NCBI GenBank assembly: GCA_963836195.1
Contig: CAWIIX010000018.1
Span: 1-64,000, forward strand
Direction: 5' to 3'
Length of the DNA stretch: 64,000 bases
Source: Trebonia sp963836195
GTDB lineage: Bacteria > Actinomycetota > Actinomycetes > Streptosporangiales > Streptosporangiaceae
Positions 55,943 through 63,487 of the stretch are shown here, one piece after another. The notes below the pieces were generated by a model. The model was not told the DNA's origin and did no database searches. It saw only the letters and a program-made list of their open reading frames with translations. Within the stretch, counting starts at the first letter, position 1. Every line of letters begins with the position of its first letter. A program made the position numbers and the translations under genes.

Positions 55943-56766
55943 CTGCGAAACAAGGAGAGCCGACGCCGAGCCCGATCGGACCGCTCTTCCGCTACGAGAA
56001 GAACCTCAGAGACCGGATCAGCGACTTCAACGACCCGCGGCAGGAGTGGCGGCGACTGTTCTCCGAGGTGCTCGGCACCTTCTTCCTGGTCCTGGCGGCG
56101 GCCGGCGGGGGCATGATGAGCCACGCCTTCCCCGGCGTGATCAGCCACGGCGCCGCCGTCACGGCGCCGGCGCTGACGGTCCTGGGGATCATCTTGTACA
56201 TGGGCAAGGTCTCCGGCGCGCACCTGAACCCGGCCGTCAGCATCGCCTTCGCCCTGCGCCGCGACTTCCCGTGGCGACGGGTCCCCGGCTATGTCGTGGC
56301 GCAATTGGCCGGGGCCACGATCGCGGCCCTGATCCTGCACGCCGTCATCAACGTCTCGGCCAGCTACGGGTCCAACTACCCCGCCAAGGGCTATTCCGCC
56401 GGGGCCGCGTTCTGGATGGAGCTCCTCTTGACGACCGGCCTGGTCAGCGTGATCCTGGGCACCGCCTCAGGCGCCCAGAACGTCGGCGTCATCGGCGCGT
56501 TGGGGATCGGCGCCTACATTGCCCTGGCGGGCCTGTGGGGCAGCCCCATCTCCGGTGCCTCGATGAACCCGGCCCGCACCTTCGGCCCCGACCTGGCCAG
56601 CGCCAACTTCACCAGCTACTGGGTCTACATCGCGGGCCCGCTGGCCGGGGCCGCCATCGCCGTCGTCATCGCCTTCGTCCTGCGCGGCCGAGGCGGCGGC
56701 AAATCCGGCGCCGGCGCCGCCCAGGGCGACCTGTTCACCGAGGTCTACGAGTCCGGCAAGTCCTGA
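55939..56766 (+). CDS. MIP-family aquaporin
   Basis: This 275-residue channel has six helices and two NPA boxes: GAHLNPAVSIAFAL and GASMNPARTFGPDLAS. SEVLGTFFLVLAAAGGG marks helix 1. The residue pattern fits a water-selective channel more than a glycerol facilitator, since the usual glycerol-facilitator Asp after the second NPA is absent (NPARTFGP). About 35 extra cytosolic residues precede helix 1 (GPLFRYEKNLRDRISDFNDPRQEWRR). It starts at GTG 55939, overlapping the phosphoesterase remnant by 4 bp. Confidence 0.9.
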   Translation: MTAKQGEPTPSPIGPLFRYEKNLRDRISDFNDPRQEWRRLFSEVLGTFFLVLAAAGGGMMSHAFPGVISHGAAVTAPALTVLGIILYMGKVSGAHLNPAVSIAFALRRDFPWRRVPGYVVAQLAGATIAALILHAVINVSASYGSNYPAKGYSAGAAFWMELLLTTGLVSVILGTASGAQNVGVIGALGIGAYIALAGLWGSPISGASMNPARTFGPDLASANFTSYWVYIAGPLAGAAIAVVIAFVLRGRGGGKSGAGAAQGDLFTEVYESGKS

Positions 56767-56944
56767 GCGCTACCGCCGCGGCCGCTGGCCTACTCGCGAG
56801 TAAACAAGGGCGTCCATTTCCCGGGCGACGTGATAATCGGCTCGCGCCGCATTTGGCGGCCATCCTCGCGCAATTGCGCGGCGCTCCCGCTGAGGGCTCC
56901 GATAACCGAAAACCGCTCATTGGTCGATACGTACTGAAGTTTGT

Positions 56945-56994
56945 CGGAATACCGCGACATGTCCGTGTTACGGTTGCAGCCTTGAGGTATTCCG
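56945..56994. promoter_or_regulatory. Inverted repeat upstream of the conservon
   Basis: CGGAATACC (56945-56953) and GGTATTCCG (56986-56994) are perfect 9-bp inverted arms 32 bp apart, in the relatively AT-rich 374-bp gap before cvnA. Possible operator or looping site; no regulator is known. Confidence 0.5.
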
Positions 56995-57140
56995 TATCAA
57001 TGGCTGGTCACGCCGGGGGGGCCCGGCAACCGCGACACAGAGCGTCAGGGCGGAACCTGATGTTTTGGTCCTGTACGTTTCTGTGCTTCTATGCGGGTGA
57101 ACAGGCAGGCGCCCCCTCCGTGTTATTGATGTGAGGCGCT

Positions 57141-59771
57141 ATGGCAGTCCTGCGGCGGCCTGTCCGCTCCTGGCCGATCCGGCTGTTCCTGATCAGCATG
57201 TTCGCCATACCGCTGGTTTCCCTGGTGGGGCTGTGGGTGTTCGCGGTGAGCGCCACCGTCCCCGAGGCCATCAGCGACCATAACCTCAACGTATCCACGG
57301 CGGCGGTCGAGACCGAGGGCAAGGCGCTTGCGGTCGAATTGCCGACGGAACGGGCACAGACCTACCTGTGGCTGCTCAGCGGCCGTCGGGCGCCAGAGAC
57401 GTCCCTGCTGGCTACCAGGGAGCTCGTGAACAGGGCGATCCCGCCCGCGCTGGCCGCCATGCGCACCGAGGACGGCCTGCTCTCGGCCGGCCCGCAGGCG
57501 GAGCTGAACGCTTTCTTCACCGACCTGGGACAGATCGGCGCTATCCGGGCTGCCGTCAATGCAGGCAGGCTGAGCCCGACGGCCGCGTTCCAGGCCTACA
57601 GCAACATCATCGACACCCAGCTGCAGTCCTTCGAGGCATCCGACCAGGACAACAAGGGCGGCACGCTGGCCGGGACCTCGGTCGGCGCCATCCAGGCGGA
57701 CTATGGGGTCGAGATGGCCAGCCAGGAGGCGACGCTGGTGGACGGCGCGCTGGCCGACCGCGGCCTGATGAGCGCCGACGCGCGTCAGCTGTTCAGCGCC
57801 GCCGTCAGCAGCAGGCGCGTGTATTTCAGCGAGGCCGCGGCGCTACTGCCGCCAGATCTTGAGTCCGGGTTCGCGGCCATCGCCGCGTCGCCGTATTACC
57901 GGCGCTTCCAGGCGATGGAAGACCAGATCGCCGACAGCAGGGGCAATGGCCCGCTGACGGTGAATGCCAGCGCCTGGGAGGCCGAGTCCGGGGTGTATCT
58001 CGCTTCCCTGCAGCTCGCCGAGTACGGGGTCGCCGCGCAGCTGGCGGCGTTGAGCGGGGCGCGAAGCAGCGGGCTGGTGACGGAGGCCGCCCTCGCGGGC
58101 GGTGTCGGCCTGGTCGCCGTCGTCGCGTCGGTCTTCCTCGTCATCTGGTTCGGCCGCAAGGTCACGGGTGACCTGACCCGGCTTGACGGCAACGTCAGGG
58201 CGATGGCGGAGGAGCGGCTGCCGCGGGTGGTCGAACGGCTGCGCCGCGGCGAGGACGTGGACGTGCTGGCGGAGTCGCCGCCGCCGGCCGCCAGCGGCAT
58301 CCGGGAGGTTTCCCGGATCGCCGCTTCGTTCGCCACCGTGCAGCAGGCGGCGGTCGCGGCCGCCGTCGAGCAGGCGCGGCTGCGCCGGGGGATCAACAAG
58401 GTCTTCCTGAACATTTCGCTGCGCAACCAGTCCCTGCTCCACCGGCAGCTGGGCATGCTGGACGGGATGGAGCGCCGCACCAGCGACCCGGCCGTGCTCG
58501 CCGACCTCTTCCGCCTCGACCATCTCACCACCCGCATGCGCAGGCACGCGGAAGGCCTGATCATCATGTCCGGGGCCACGCCCGGCCGCGGCTGGCGTGA
58601 TCCGGTGCCCGTGGTCGACGTGCTCCGCGCCGCGATCGCCGAGGTCGAGGACTACGTCCGGGTCGACGTGGTCAGCGAGTCGCCCGACCTGGTGGCGGGG
58701 ATCGCCGTCAACGACGTCATTCACCTGGTCGCCGAGCTGGTCGAGAACGCCACCGTCTTCTCGCCGCCCAACACCCGGATCGAGATCAGGGCGGACCGGG
58801 TGGGCACCGGCCTGGTCGCGGAGGTGGAGGACCGCGGGCTCGGCCTGTCGGCTGACGAGATCGACGAGATCAACCGGCTGCTCGCCAACCCATCCGAGTT
58901 CGACCTGGTGAACACCGAGAAGCTGGGCCTGTTCGTGGTCAGCTCGCTGGGTGCCAGGCACAAGATCAACGTCTCGCTCCGGCGGTCCGCCTACGGGGGC
59001 ACGACGGCCATCGTCCTGCTGCCGTTCGGCGTGATCGTCCGGGCGGAAGAGGACGGCTCGACCGCCATCGGCCAGTCAGGCGGCGGAACGGGTCGGCGAC
59101 CCGGCCTGGGCCGGCTGGGGGCGGAGTCCCGCTCATCGGGGGCGCAGGACTGGTCGCCGTTCGGCGTGACCGGCCGGCACCGGCTGGCCGCGGCCGCAAC
59201 CGGGCGGCGGGTGGACACCGGAGAGAACCCCCGCGTCGCGGGCCAGGAATGGCCCCCCGCCCCCCGGACCGCACCGCGGTCGCCCTGGGAGTACCAGCCG
59301 CCCCCGCAGCCGCAGCCCCTGCAGCAGCCGGCCACGCAGCCCCCACCGCCGGATCGGCCGGAGCTCCCGATGCCGCCATGGGACGCTGTGACCACCACCC
59401 CGTGGCTGCGGCTGGCCCAGCAGGACGTGACCCCGCCAGCCGCGCCGCAGCCGGTGGATCCGGCTGGCCAGAACGCCGAGCCGCCCTTGCCGGCCCCCCC
59501 GTCCGAGGCTCCCAAGGCCGCCGGGGGCACGCACCTCGGGATGCCCATCCGCGTTCCCCAGACCAGCCTGGCGCCGCAGTTGCGATCCGATGACGACACG
59601 GGCCCGCAGGCGTGGCCAAGCGAGACGCCCGATGTCGAGCAGCGGGCGCCGGAGGCGACTCGCGACATGTTGATGACGATGCAGCAAGGCTGGCAGCGCG
59701 GGCGCCTGGATGAGCTCGATGATGTCGATGACTCCCCAGCCAAGGAACCGACCGATAGCGAGGCTGGGTAA
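57141..59771 (+). CDS. cvnA: Conservon sensor kinase-like protein CvnA (NIT domain)
   Basis: This 876-residue membrane protein has helix 1 (IRLFLISMFAIPLVSLVGLWVFA), an extracellular nitrate/sulfonate-sensing (NIT-like) helical domain (residues about 40-310), helix 2 (AGGVGLVAVVASVFLVIWF), HAMP and a histidine-kinase-type ATPase (HLVAELVENATVFSPP, EVEDRGLGLS, GLFVVSSLGARHKI). A Pro/Gln-rich tail (about 640-840) follows. The kinase His region is the degenerate NKVFLNISLRNQSLLHRQLGML typical of CvnA. It heads a complete cvnABCD set and overlaps cvnB by one base (TAATG). Cvn systems tie an outside signal to a Ras-like GTPase at the membrane. Confidence 0.93.
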   Translation: MAVLRRPVRSWPIRLFLISMFAIPLVSLVGLWVFAVSATVPEAISDHNLNVSTAAVETEGKALAVELPTERAQTYLWLLSGRRAPETSLLATRELVNRAIPPALAAMRTEDGLLSAGPQAELNAFFTDLGQIGAIRAAVNAGRLSPTAAFQAYSNIIDTQLQSFEASDQDNKGGTLAGTSVGAIQADYGVEMASQEATLVDGALADRGLMSADARQLFSAAVSSRRVYFSEAAALLPPDLESGFAAIAASPYYRRFQAMEDQIADSRGNGPLTVNASAWEAESGVYLASLQLAEYGVAAQLAALSGARSSGLVTEAALAGGVGLVAVVASVFLVIWFGRKVTGDLTRLDGNVRAMAEERLPRVVERLRRGEDVDVLAESPPPAASGIREVSRIAASFATVQQAAVAAAVEQARLRRGINKVFLNISLRNQSLLHRQLGMLDGMERRTSDPAVLADLFRLDHLTTRMRRHAEGLIIMSGATPGRGWRDPVPVVDVLRAAIAEVEDYVRVDVVSESPDLVAGIAVNDVIHLVAELVENATVFSPPNTRIEIRADRVGTGLVAEVEDRGLGLSADEIDEINRLLANPSEFDLVNTEKLGLFVVSSLGARHKINVSLRRSAYGGTTAIVLLPFGVIVRAEEDGSTAIGQSGGGTGRRPGLGRLGAESRSSGAQDWSPFGVTGRHRLAAAATGRRVDTGENPRVAGQEWPPAPRTAPRSPWEYQPPPQPQPLQQPATQPPPPDRPELPMPPWDAVTTTPWLRLAQQDVTPPAAPQPVDPAGQNAEPPLPAPPSEAPKAAGGTHLGMPIRVPQTSLAPQLRSDDDTGPQAWPSETPDVEQRAPEATRDMLMTMQQGWQRGRLDELDDVDDSPAKEPTDSEAG

Positions 59772-60190
59772 TGACACAGGCGGACACCATCGGGCAGCTC
59801 AGCTGGCTGCTGGATAACCTGGTCAATCAGGTTGAGCACGTCCAGCAGGCGGTTGTCCTGTCCAGGGACGGCCTCGTGGTGGCGGCGTCGCAGGGCCTGA
59901 CTCGCGAGGACGGCGAGCATCTGTCGGCCCTGGCGGCCGGGGTGCAGAGCCTCGCCCGGGGAACTGGGCTGCACTTCAAGGGCGGCGAGGTGCGGCAGAC
60001 CATCATCGAGATGGAGCACGCCTTCCTGTTCGTCATCGCTGCGGGCAAGGGAACGTGCCTGGCGGTGCTGACCTCGGCCGAGCCGAACGTGGGCGTGATC
60101 GCCTACGAGATGGCGATGCTGGTGCGCCGCATGGGCAAGTACCTCGGCTCCGAGCCGAGATTTCCCGGGCATGAAATAGCACCGGAATGA
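59771..60190 (+). CDS. cvnB: Conservon Roadblock/LC7 protein CvnB
   Basis: This 139-residue single Roadblock domain has LSWLLDNLVNQVEHVQQAVVLSRDGLVVAAS, then GEVRQTIIEMEHAFLFVIAAGKGTCLAVL and YEMAMLVRRMGKYL. Such proteins act as GTPase-activating or scaffolding partners for the small GTPase CvnD. It overlaps cvnA by 1 bp and cvnC by 4 bp (ATGA). Confidence 0.95.
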   Translation: MTQADTIGQLSWLLDNLVNQVEHVQQAVVLSRDGLVVAASQGLTREDGEHLSALAAGVQSLARGTGLHFKGGEVRQTIIEMEHAFLFVIAAGKGTCLAVLTSAEPNVGVIAYEMAMLVRRMGKYLGSEPRFPGHEIAPE

Positions 60191-60570
60191 CCCCGCAGGA
60201 CGGTTGGGGCGAGCGGTGGATGGACCGGGAAGCCGGCCCGGTCGTCCGCCTCTACGCGCTGACTAAAGGGCGGACCCAGCCGAACGGCGGGGCGTCGTTC
60301 GGCCTCATCGATGTGGTGGTCGCGACCGGCGAACCGCCGTCGGAGCATTTCCGGCCCGGGCCCGAGCACCGGCGGATCCTCAGCGTCTGCCGCCGCCCCG
60401 TGCCTATCGTCGACCTGACCTCGGAAATCGACCTTCCCATCGGGGTGGTGCGGGTTCTGCTTGGCGACCTCACGGCCGAGGGGCTGCTCAGGATCGTCTC
60501 TTCGCAGCGACAGCCGGTCCCCGATGAGAGCCTACTGAGGATGGTGCTTGATGGCCTTGAATCACTCTGA
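60187..60570 (+). CDS. cvnC: Conservon DUF742 protein CvnC
   Basis: This 127-residue DUF742 protein has VVRLYALTKGRTQPNGG, the winged-helix-like RRPVPIVDLTSEIDLPIGVVRVLLGDLTAEGLLRI and the terminal LLRMVLDGLESL. The role in the conservon is probably as adaptor or DNA/protein-binding partner. It shares 20 bp with the start of cvnD. Confidence 0.95.
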   Translation: MTPQDGWGERWMDREAGPVVRLYALTKGRTQPNGGASFGLIDVVVATGEPPSEHFRPGPEHRRILSVCRRPVPIVDLTSEIDLPIGVVRVLLGDLTAEGLLRIVSSQRQPVPDESLLRMVLDGLESL

Positions 60571-61159
60571 CGACATCGTGACGGGGTCAGGCGTGCCGTC
60601 GACCGCCAAGATTCTCATCGCCGGCGGTTTCGGCGTGGGGAAGACGACCCTGGTCGGCGCGATCAGCGAGATCAGGCCGTTGCGCACTGAGGAGCCGCTC
60701 ACCGAGAGCAGCCGCGACGTCGACAGCACCCGCGGCGTGGGCGCCAAGACCACCACGACCGTGGCGATGGATTTCGGCCGGATCAGCTTCGGGCCCCAGC
60801 TGGTCCTGTACCTGTTCGGCACGCCGGGCCAGGAGCGCTTCTGGTTCATGTGGGATGACCTGGCGATCGGGGCGATCGGGGCGGTGGTCATGGCCGATAC
60901 GCGGCGGGTGGCCGATTGCTTCCCCGCGATCGACTACTTCGAGCGGAACGGCACGGCGTTCATCATCGCCGTCAACTGCTTCGACGATGCGCCCCGGTTC
61001 GAAGCGGCCGACATCAGGATCGCCCTCGCCCTGCCGCCCGAGGTGCCGGTCGTGATGTGCGACGCACGCGAGCGCGATTCGGTCAAGAACGTTCTCGTCA
61101 GCCTGGTCAGGTACGTCATGAACGCACGCAGCCGGCCGACCCATGCCGGCCTTTCCTAG
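60551..61159 (+). CDS. cvnD: Conservon small GTPase CvnD
   Basis: This 202-residue Ras-like GTPase of bacterial type has P-loop GGFGVGKTTLVGAISEI, switch region Thr-rich TTTTVAMDFGRI, G3 LFGTPGQERFWFMW and a G4-like NCFDD. ATG 60551 is preferred over TTG 60548. It is the output element of the cvn operon. After its stop comes a 40-bp gap to a small convergent ORF. Confidence 0.95.
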   Translation: MALNHSDDIVTGSGVPSTAKILIAGGFGVGKTTLVGAISEIRPLRTEEPLTESSRDVDSTRGVGAKTTTTVAMDFGRISFGPQLVLYLFGTPGQERFWFMWDDLAIGAIGAVVMADTRRVADCFPAIDYFERNGTAFIIAVNCFDDAPRFEAADIRIALALPPEVPVVMCDARERDSVKNVLVSLVRYVMNARSRPTHAGLS

Positions 61160-61199
61160 CGAAACGACCCTCCCGGCAGGCCTGGTCCGAGCGCAGCGA

Positions 61200-61352
61200 T
61201 TACTCGCCGTCAGGCGGGCAGCTCTGCCGTCCAAGCAGCTTGTCGCGCAAGATATACAGATCGGCCTCGAGCGCGTCGTTGCCGAGTAGTTCGGGTTCTG
61301 ATAGCAGGACCTCGACGGCGAGCAATCGAGCCTGCGCGGCGATCTTCCCCAT
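61200..61352 (-). CDS. Small 50-residue helical protein convergent with the conservon
   Basis: ATG at 61352 (minus strand) sits behind AAGGAGACCGGACC, the best ribosome-binding site in this area. The frame reads MGKIAAQARLLAVEVLLSEP, LLGNDALEADLYILRDKLLG and stops at TAA 61200-61202. Composition is amphipathic-helical with one Cys near the end. I recognise no family. It could be a small regulator or partner of the conservon (inference from position). Confidence 0.6.
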   Translation of the reverse strand: MGKIAAQARLLAVEVLLSEPELLGNDALEADLYILRDKLLGRQSCPPDGE

Positions 61353-61404
61353 GGTCCGGTCTCCTTAGCTTGCCGGGTCCGCCTGACCTCACAAGCCAGA
61401 AGCG

Positions 61405-61560
61405 GATGTGCCCATTACCGAGAGCATAAGATATGCGGCGCCAATGTCATAAATGCAAGGATTTGCCAACCGCAACTTGTTGCGCACAAAAAGATCGGGG
61501 GTGGCGAGCGTCAAATAGCAGCGCCAAATACACCCGGTCATTACCGATCCCCGTATCCGA
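61405..61560. other. AT-rich gene-free patch
   Basis: This stretch has clearly lower GC than its surroundings (AGCATAAGATATGCG, CATAAATGCAAGGATTTG, CACAAAAAGATC). No gene is visible. It separates the conservon and small ORF from the phosphatase gene and may hold promoters for either side, or be foreign. Confidence 0.4.
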
Positions 61561-61564
61561 CTGC

Positions 61565-61581
61565 GATAACAGCAAGAAGCC
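61565..61581 (+). repeat. GATAACAGCAAGAA dispersed 14-mer, copy 4
   Basis: GATAACAGCAAGAAGCC at the edge of the AT-rich patch, about 210 bp upstream of the phosphatase reading frame. It is identical over 17 bases to the copy at 21744. Confidence 0.75.
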
Positions 61582-61791
61582 AAGCCGCCCCGCGCGCGGC
61601 ACCCGTGAACGGGCGCCGGTAAGCGCGGGAGGCGCCGGGCACACGGAGATCGATGCGCATCGGCGCCCGGCCCGCTAGCGCCCCACGCAACCGAACCCCC
61701 CTCTCCTCAGGGAAAACACGCGTAAACCATGTCGCAAACCCAGTCCGCCCACGTATGGTCATTCCGGTCGATCATGCGATATGAGGTGACT

Positions 61792-62122
61792 ATGGCCACG
61801 GAACTGCCCGCAGAGCCGACGCGGGCAACGGCAACCTCGGCAACGGCACCGCCGGCGGCACCCTCGGCAGCGCCGCCGCCCACCACGCCGGCGACAACGA
61901 CGACGCCGCCGGCGACAACGACGCCGTCCAAGGCGTCCACGACGCCGGCGTCCACGACGCCGGCGACCACAACGCCGGCGACCACAACGACGCCGCCGGC
62001 GCCCCCAAGCCGGCGCCCCCAAGCCGGCGCCTCCCAAGTCGGCGCCGGCCGCGGCGCAAACGGAGACCGCAACCGCGACCAAGGCCGCCCGCCGCCGCGC
62101 CTGGCGCGCCCGCTGGCTCGAA
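61792..62122 (+). other. Out-of-frame N-terminus of the PP2C phosphatase gene
   Basis: ATG 61792 follows GAGGTG and starts MATELPAEPTRATATSATAP, then a Thr/Pro/Ala tract made of ACGACGCCGGCG-like repeats. Near 62000-62030 two CCCCC runs, each apparently one base short of CCCCCC, move the frame so that only the third frame (KSAPAAAQTETATATKAARR) joins the phosphatase. This is the likely true N-terminus, broken by two one-base gaps. Confidence 0.6.
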
Positions 62123-63487
62123 GTGACCGTCGTCGCCGCCGCCATCGCCGTCGCGGCCGTGTGCCTGGCCGGCGCCTGGCCCGCCCCGCTCGAGCTGGCA
62201 CCCCTGCTCGCCGTGCCGCCCGCCCTGGCCGGCGTCGGCGCGACGAGGATCTGGCGACCGCTCGCCTACGGCGCCGCCGCCCTCGTCGCCGGCGTCGTCG
62301 TCGACGCGCTGCTCAAAGGCGGCATCACCATCACCACCGGCAGCCACCAACTCGCGCTGGCGGCCATCGGCGCCACCGCCGTCGTCACCATCCTCAGCCT
62401 GGTCGGCACCAGGGTCGGGGCCGAGCACAAGACAACCCAGCAGGCTCAGCAGGCGCTCCAGATCGTCAACGTCACCAGTGTCGCCGAGGCGGCCCAGCGG
62501 GCCGTGCTCAGGCAGCTCCCGGACACGGTCGGCCCGCTGACCATCGGCGTCGTCTACCTCGCGGCCGCGGCCGAGGCCCGGGTGGGCGGCGACCTGTACG
62601 AGGTCGTCGCCACCAGCGAGCATGGCATCCGGATGATCATCGGCGACGTCCGCGGCAAGGGGCTGGAGGCGGTCGAGGTGGCGGCCGACATCATCGGCCG
62701 GTTCCGCGAGCTCGCGCACGGCGTGCACACCCTCGACGAGATCGCCTACCGGCTCGACGCGGGCCTGACCCGACGGTGGGGCAAGCACGAGGAGTTCGTC
62801 ACCGCGCTGCTGGCCCAGGTCGACCCGGAACGGGGCCGGCTGACGATCCTCAACGCCGGCCATCCGCCGCCCATCCTGGTCTCCGCCGCCGGCGAGGTGA
62901 CCGTCCTCGAGGTGCGCGCGCCCGCGCCCCCGCTCGGCCTGATCACGCTCGGCAACGACTCAGGGGCGAAGCAGACCTACCCCTTCGAGCCCAACGACCA
63001 GCTGCTCCTCTACACCGACGGCGTCACCGAGGCCCGCGACGCGAACCGGGAGTTCTACCCGCTCGACGAGCGGGTGGCCGCCCTCGCCCCGCAGGCGCTG
63101 CCGAAGCCGGCCAAGACCCCGAGATCCCCGCGGGCGGCGGCCAGGCAGCTCGCCCACGCCGGCCCGACCCTGCTCGACCTGGTCCGCGACGACCTGCTGA
63201 GGCACGTCGGCTCGCCGCCGCACGACGACGCGGCGATGCTGCTGGTCCGCGCCCCGGCCGCGTGGCCGGACGGGGGCGCAAGCGCAGGCGCCCGCCGCGC
63301 GACGCGCGGCCGGGCGCCTGCCTTAAAAAACGGAAAGACTACGCCTTCAGCGGCGGGTTCGACGGGTCGAACAGCTCCCGCTCCTTCAGCCACCCGTACA
63401 GCGGCGTGGTCTCCGGGTAGTGCCCCCACGCGTGGTCGCCCGACTTGTCGGGCAGCCCGCCGAGCAGCTGCCGCTGCACCGGGTTGA
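62123..63487 (+). CDS. SpoIIE-type PP2C protein serine phosphatase
   Basis: As continuous frame this is 454 residues from GTG 62123. Three hydrophobic segments (VVAAAIAVAAVCLAGAW, LELAPLLAVPPALAGVGA, LALAAIGATAVVTILSLVG) precede the PP2C/SpoIIE domain. The domain carries VGGDLYEVVAT (metal Asp), IIGDVRGKGLEAVEVA, LNAGHPPPIL, LLLYTDGVTEARD and HDDAAMLLVR. It should dephosphorylate a STAS-type antagonist such as BldG (family knowledge). The true protein probably begins at 61792. After AMLLVRAP the frame runs on 70 or so residues antisense to the next gene, so the natural stop is also missing. Confidence 0.85.
   Translation: MTVVAAAIAVAAVCLAGAWPAPLELAPLLAVPPALAGVGATRIWRPLAYGAAALVAGVVVDALLKGGITITTGSHQLALAAIGATAVVTILSLVGTRVGAEHKTTQQAQQALQIVNVTSVAEAAQRAVLRQLPDTVGPLTIGVVYLAAAAEARVGGDLYEVVATSEHGIRMIIGDVRGKGLEAVEVAADIIGRFRELAHGVHTLDEIAYRLDAGLTRRWGKHEEFVTALLAQVDPERGRLTILNAGHPPPILVSAAGEVTVLEVRAPAPPLGLITLGNDSGAKQTYPFEPNDQLLLYTDGVTEARDANREFYPLDERVAALAPQALPKPAKTPRSPRAAARQLAHAGPTLLDLVRDDLLRHVGSPPHDDAAMLLVRAPAAWPDGGASAGARRATRGRAPALKNGKTTPSAAGSTGRTAPAPSATRTAAWSPGSAPTRGRPTCRAARRAAAAAPG
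63284..63321. terminator. Strong hairpin between convergent genes
   Basis: GCAGGCGCCCGCCGCGCG (63284-63301) is matched by its inverted copy 63303-63321 with one bulge. It lies just past the phosphatase domain and just before the 3' end of the convergent gene. There is no T run on the plus strand side, so it is only a candidate terminator. Confidence 0.45.

Noticed and set aside
37600..56766. Prophage, integrative element or secondary-metabolite cluster
   Set aside because: I see no integrase, transposase, phage structural gene, PKS or NRPS, and no tRNA with att-like repeats.
61210..61392. 60-aa minus-strand ORF (MRSGGPGKLRRPDHGEDRR)
   Set aside because: It is Arg-rich without a ribosome-binding site; the overlapping 50-residue ORF in another frame (61200-61352) has a strong site and better composition.
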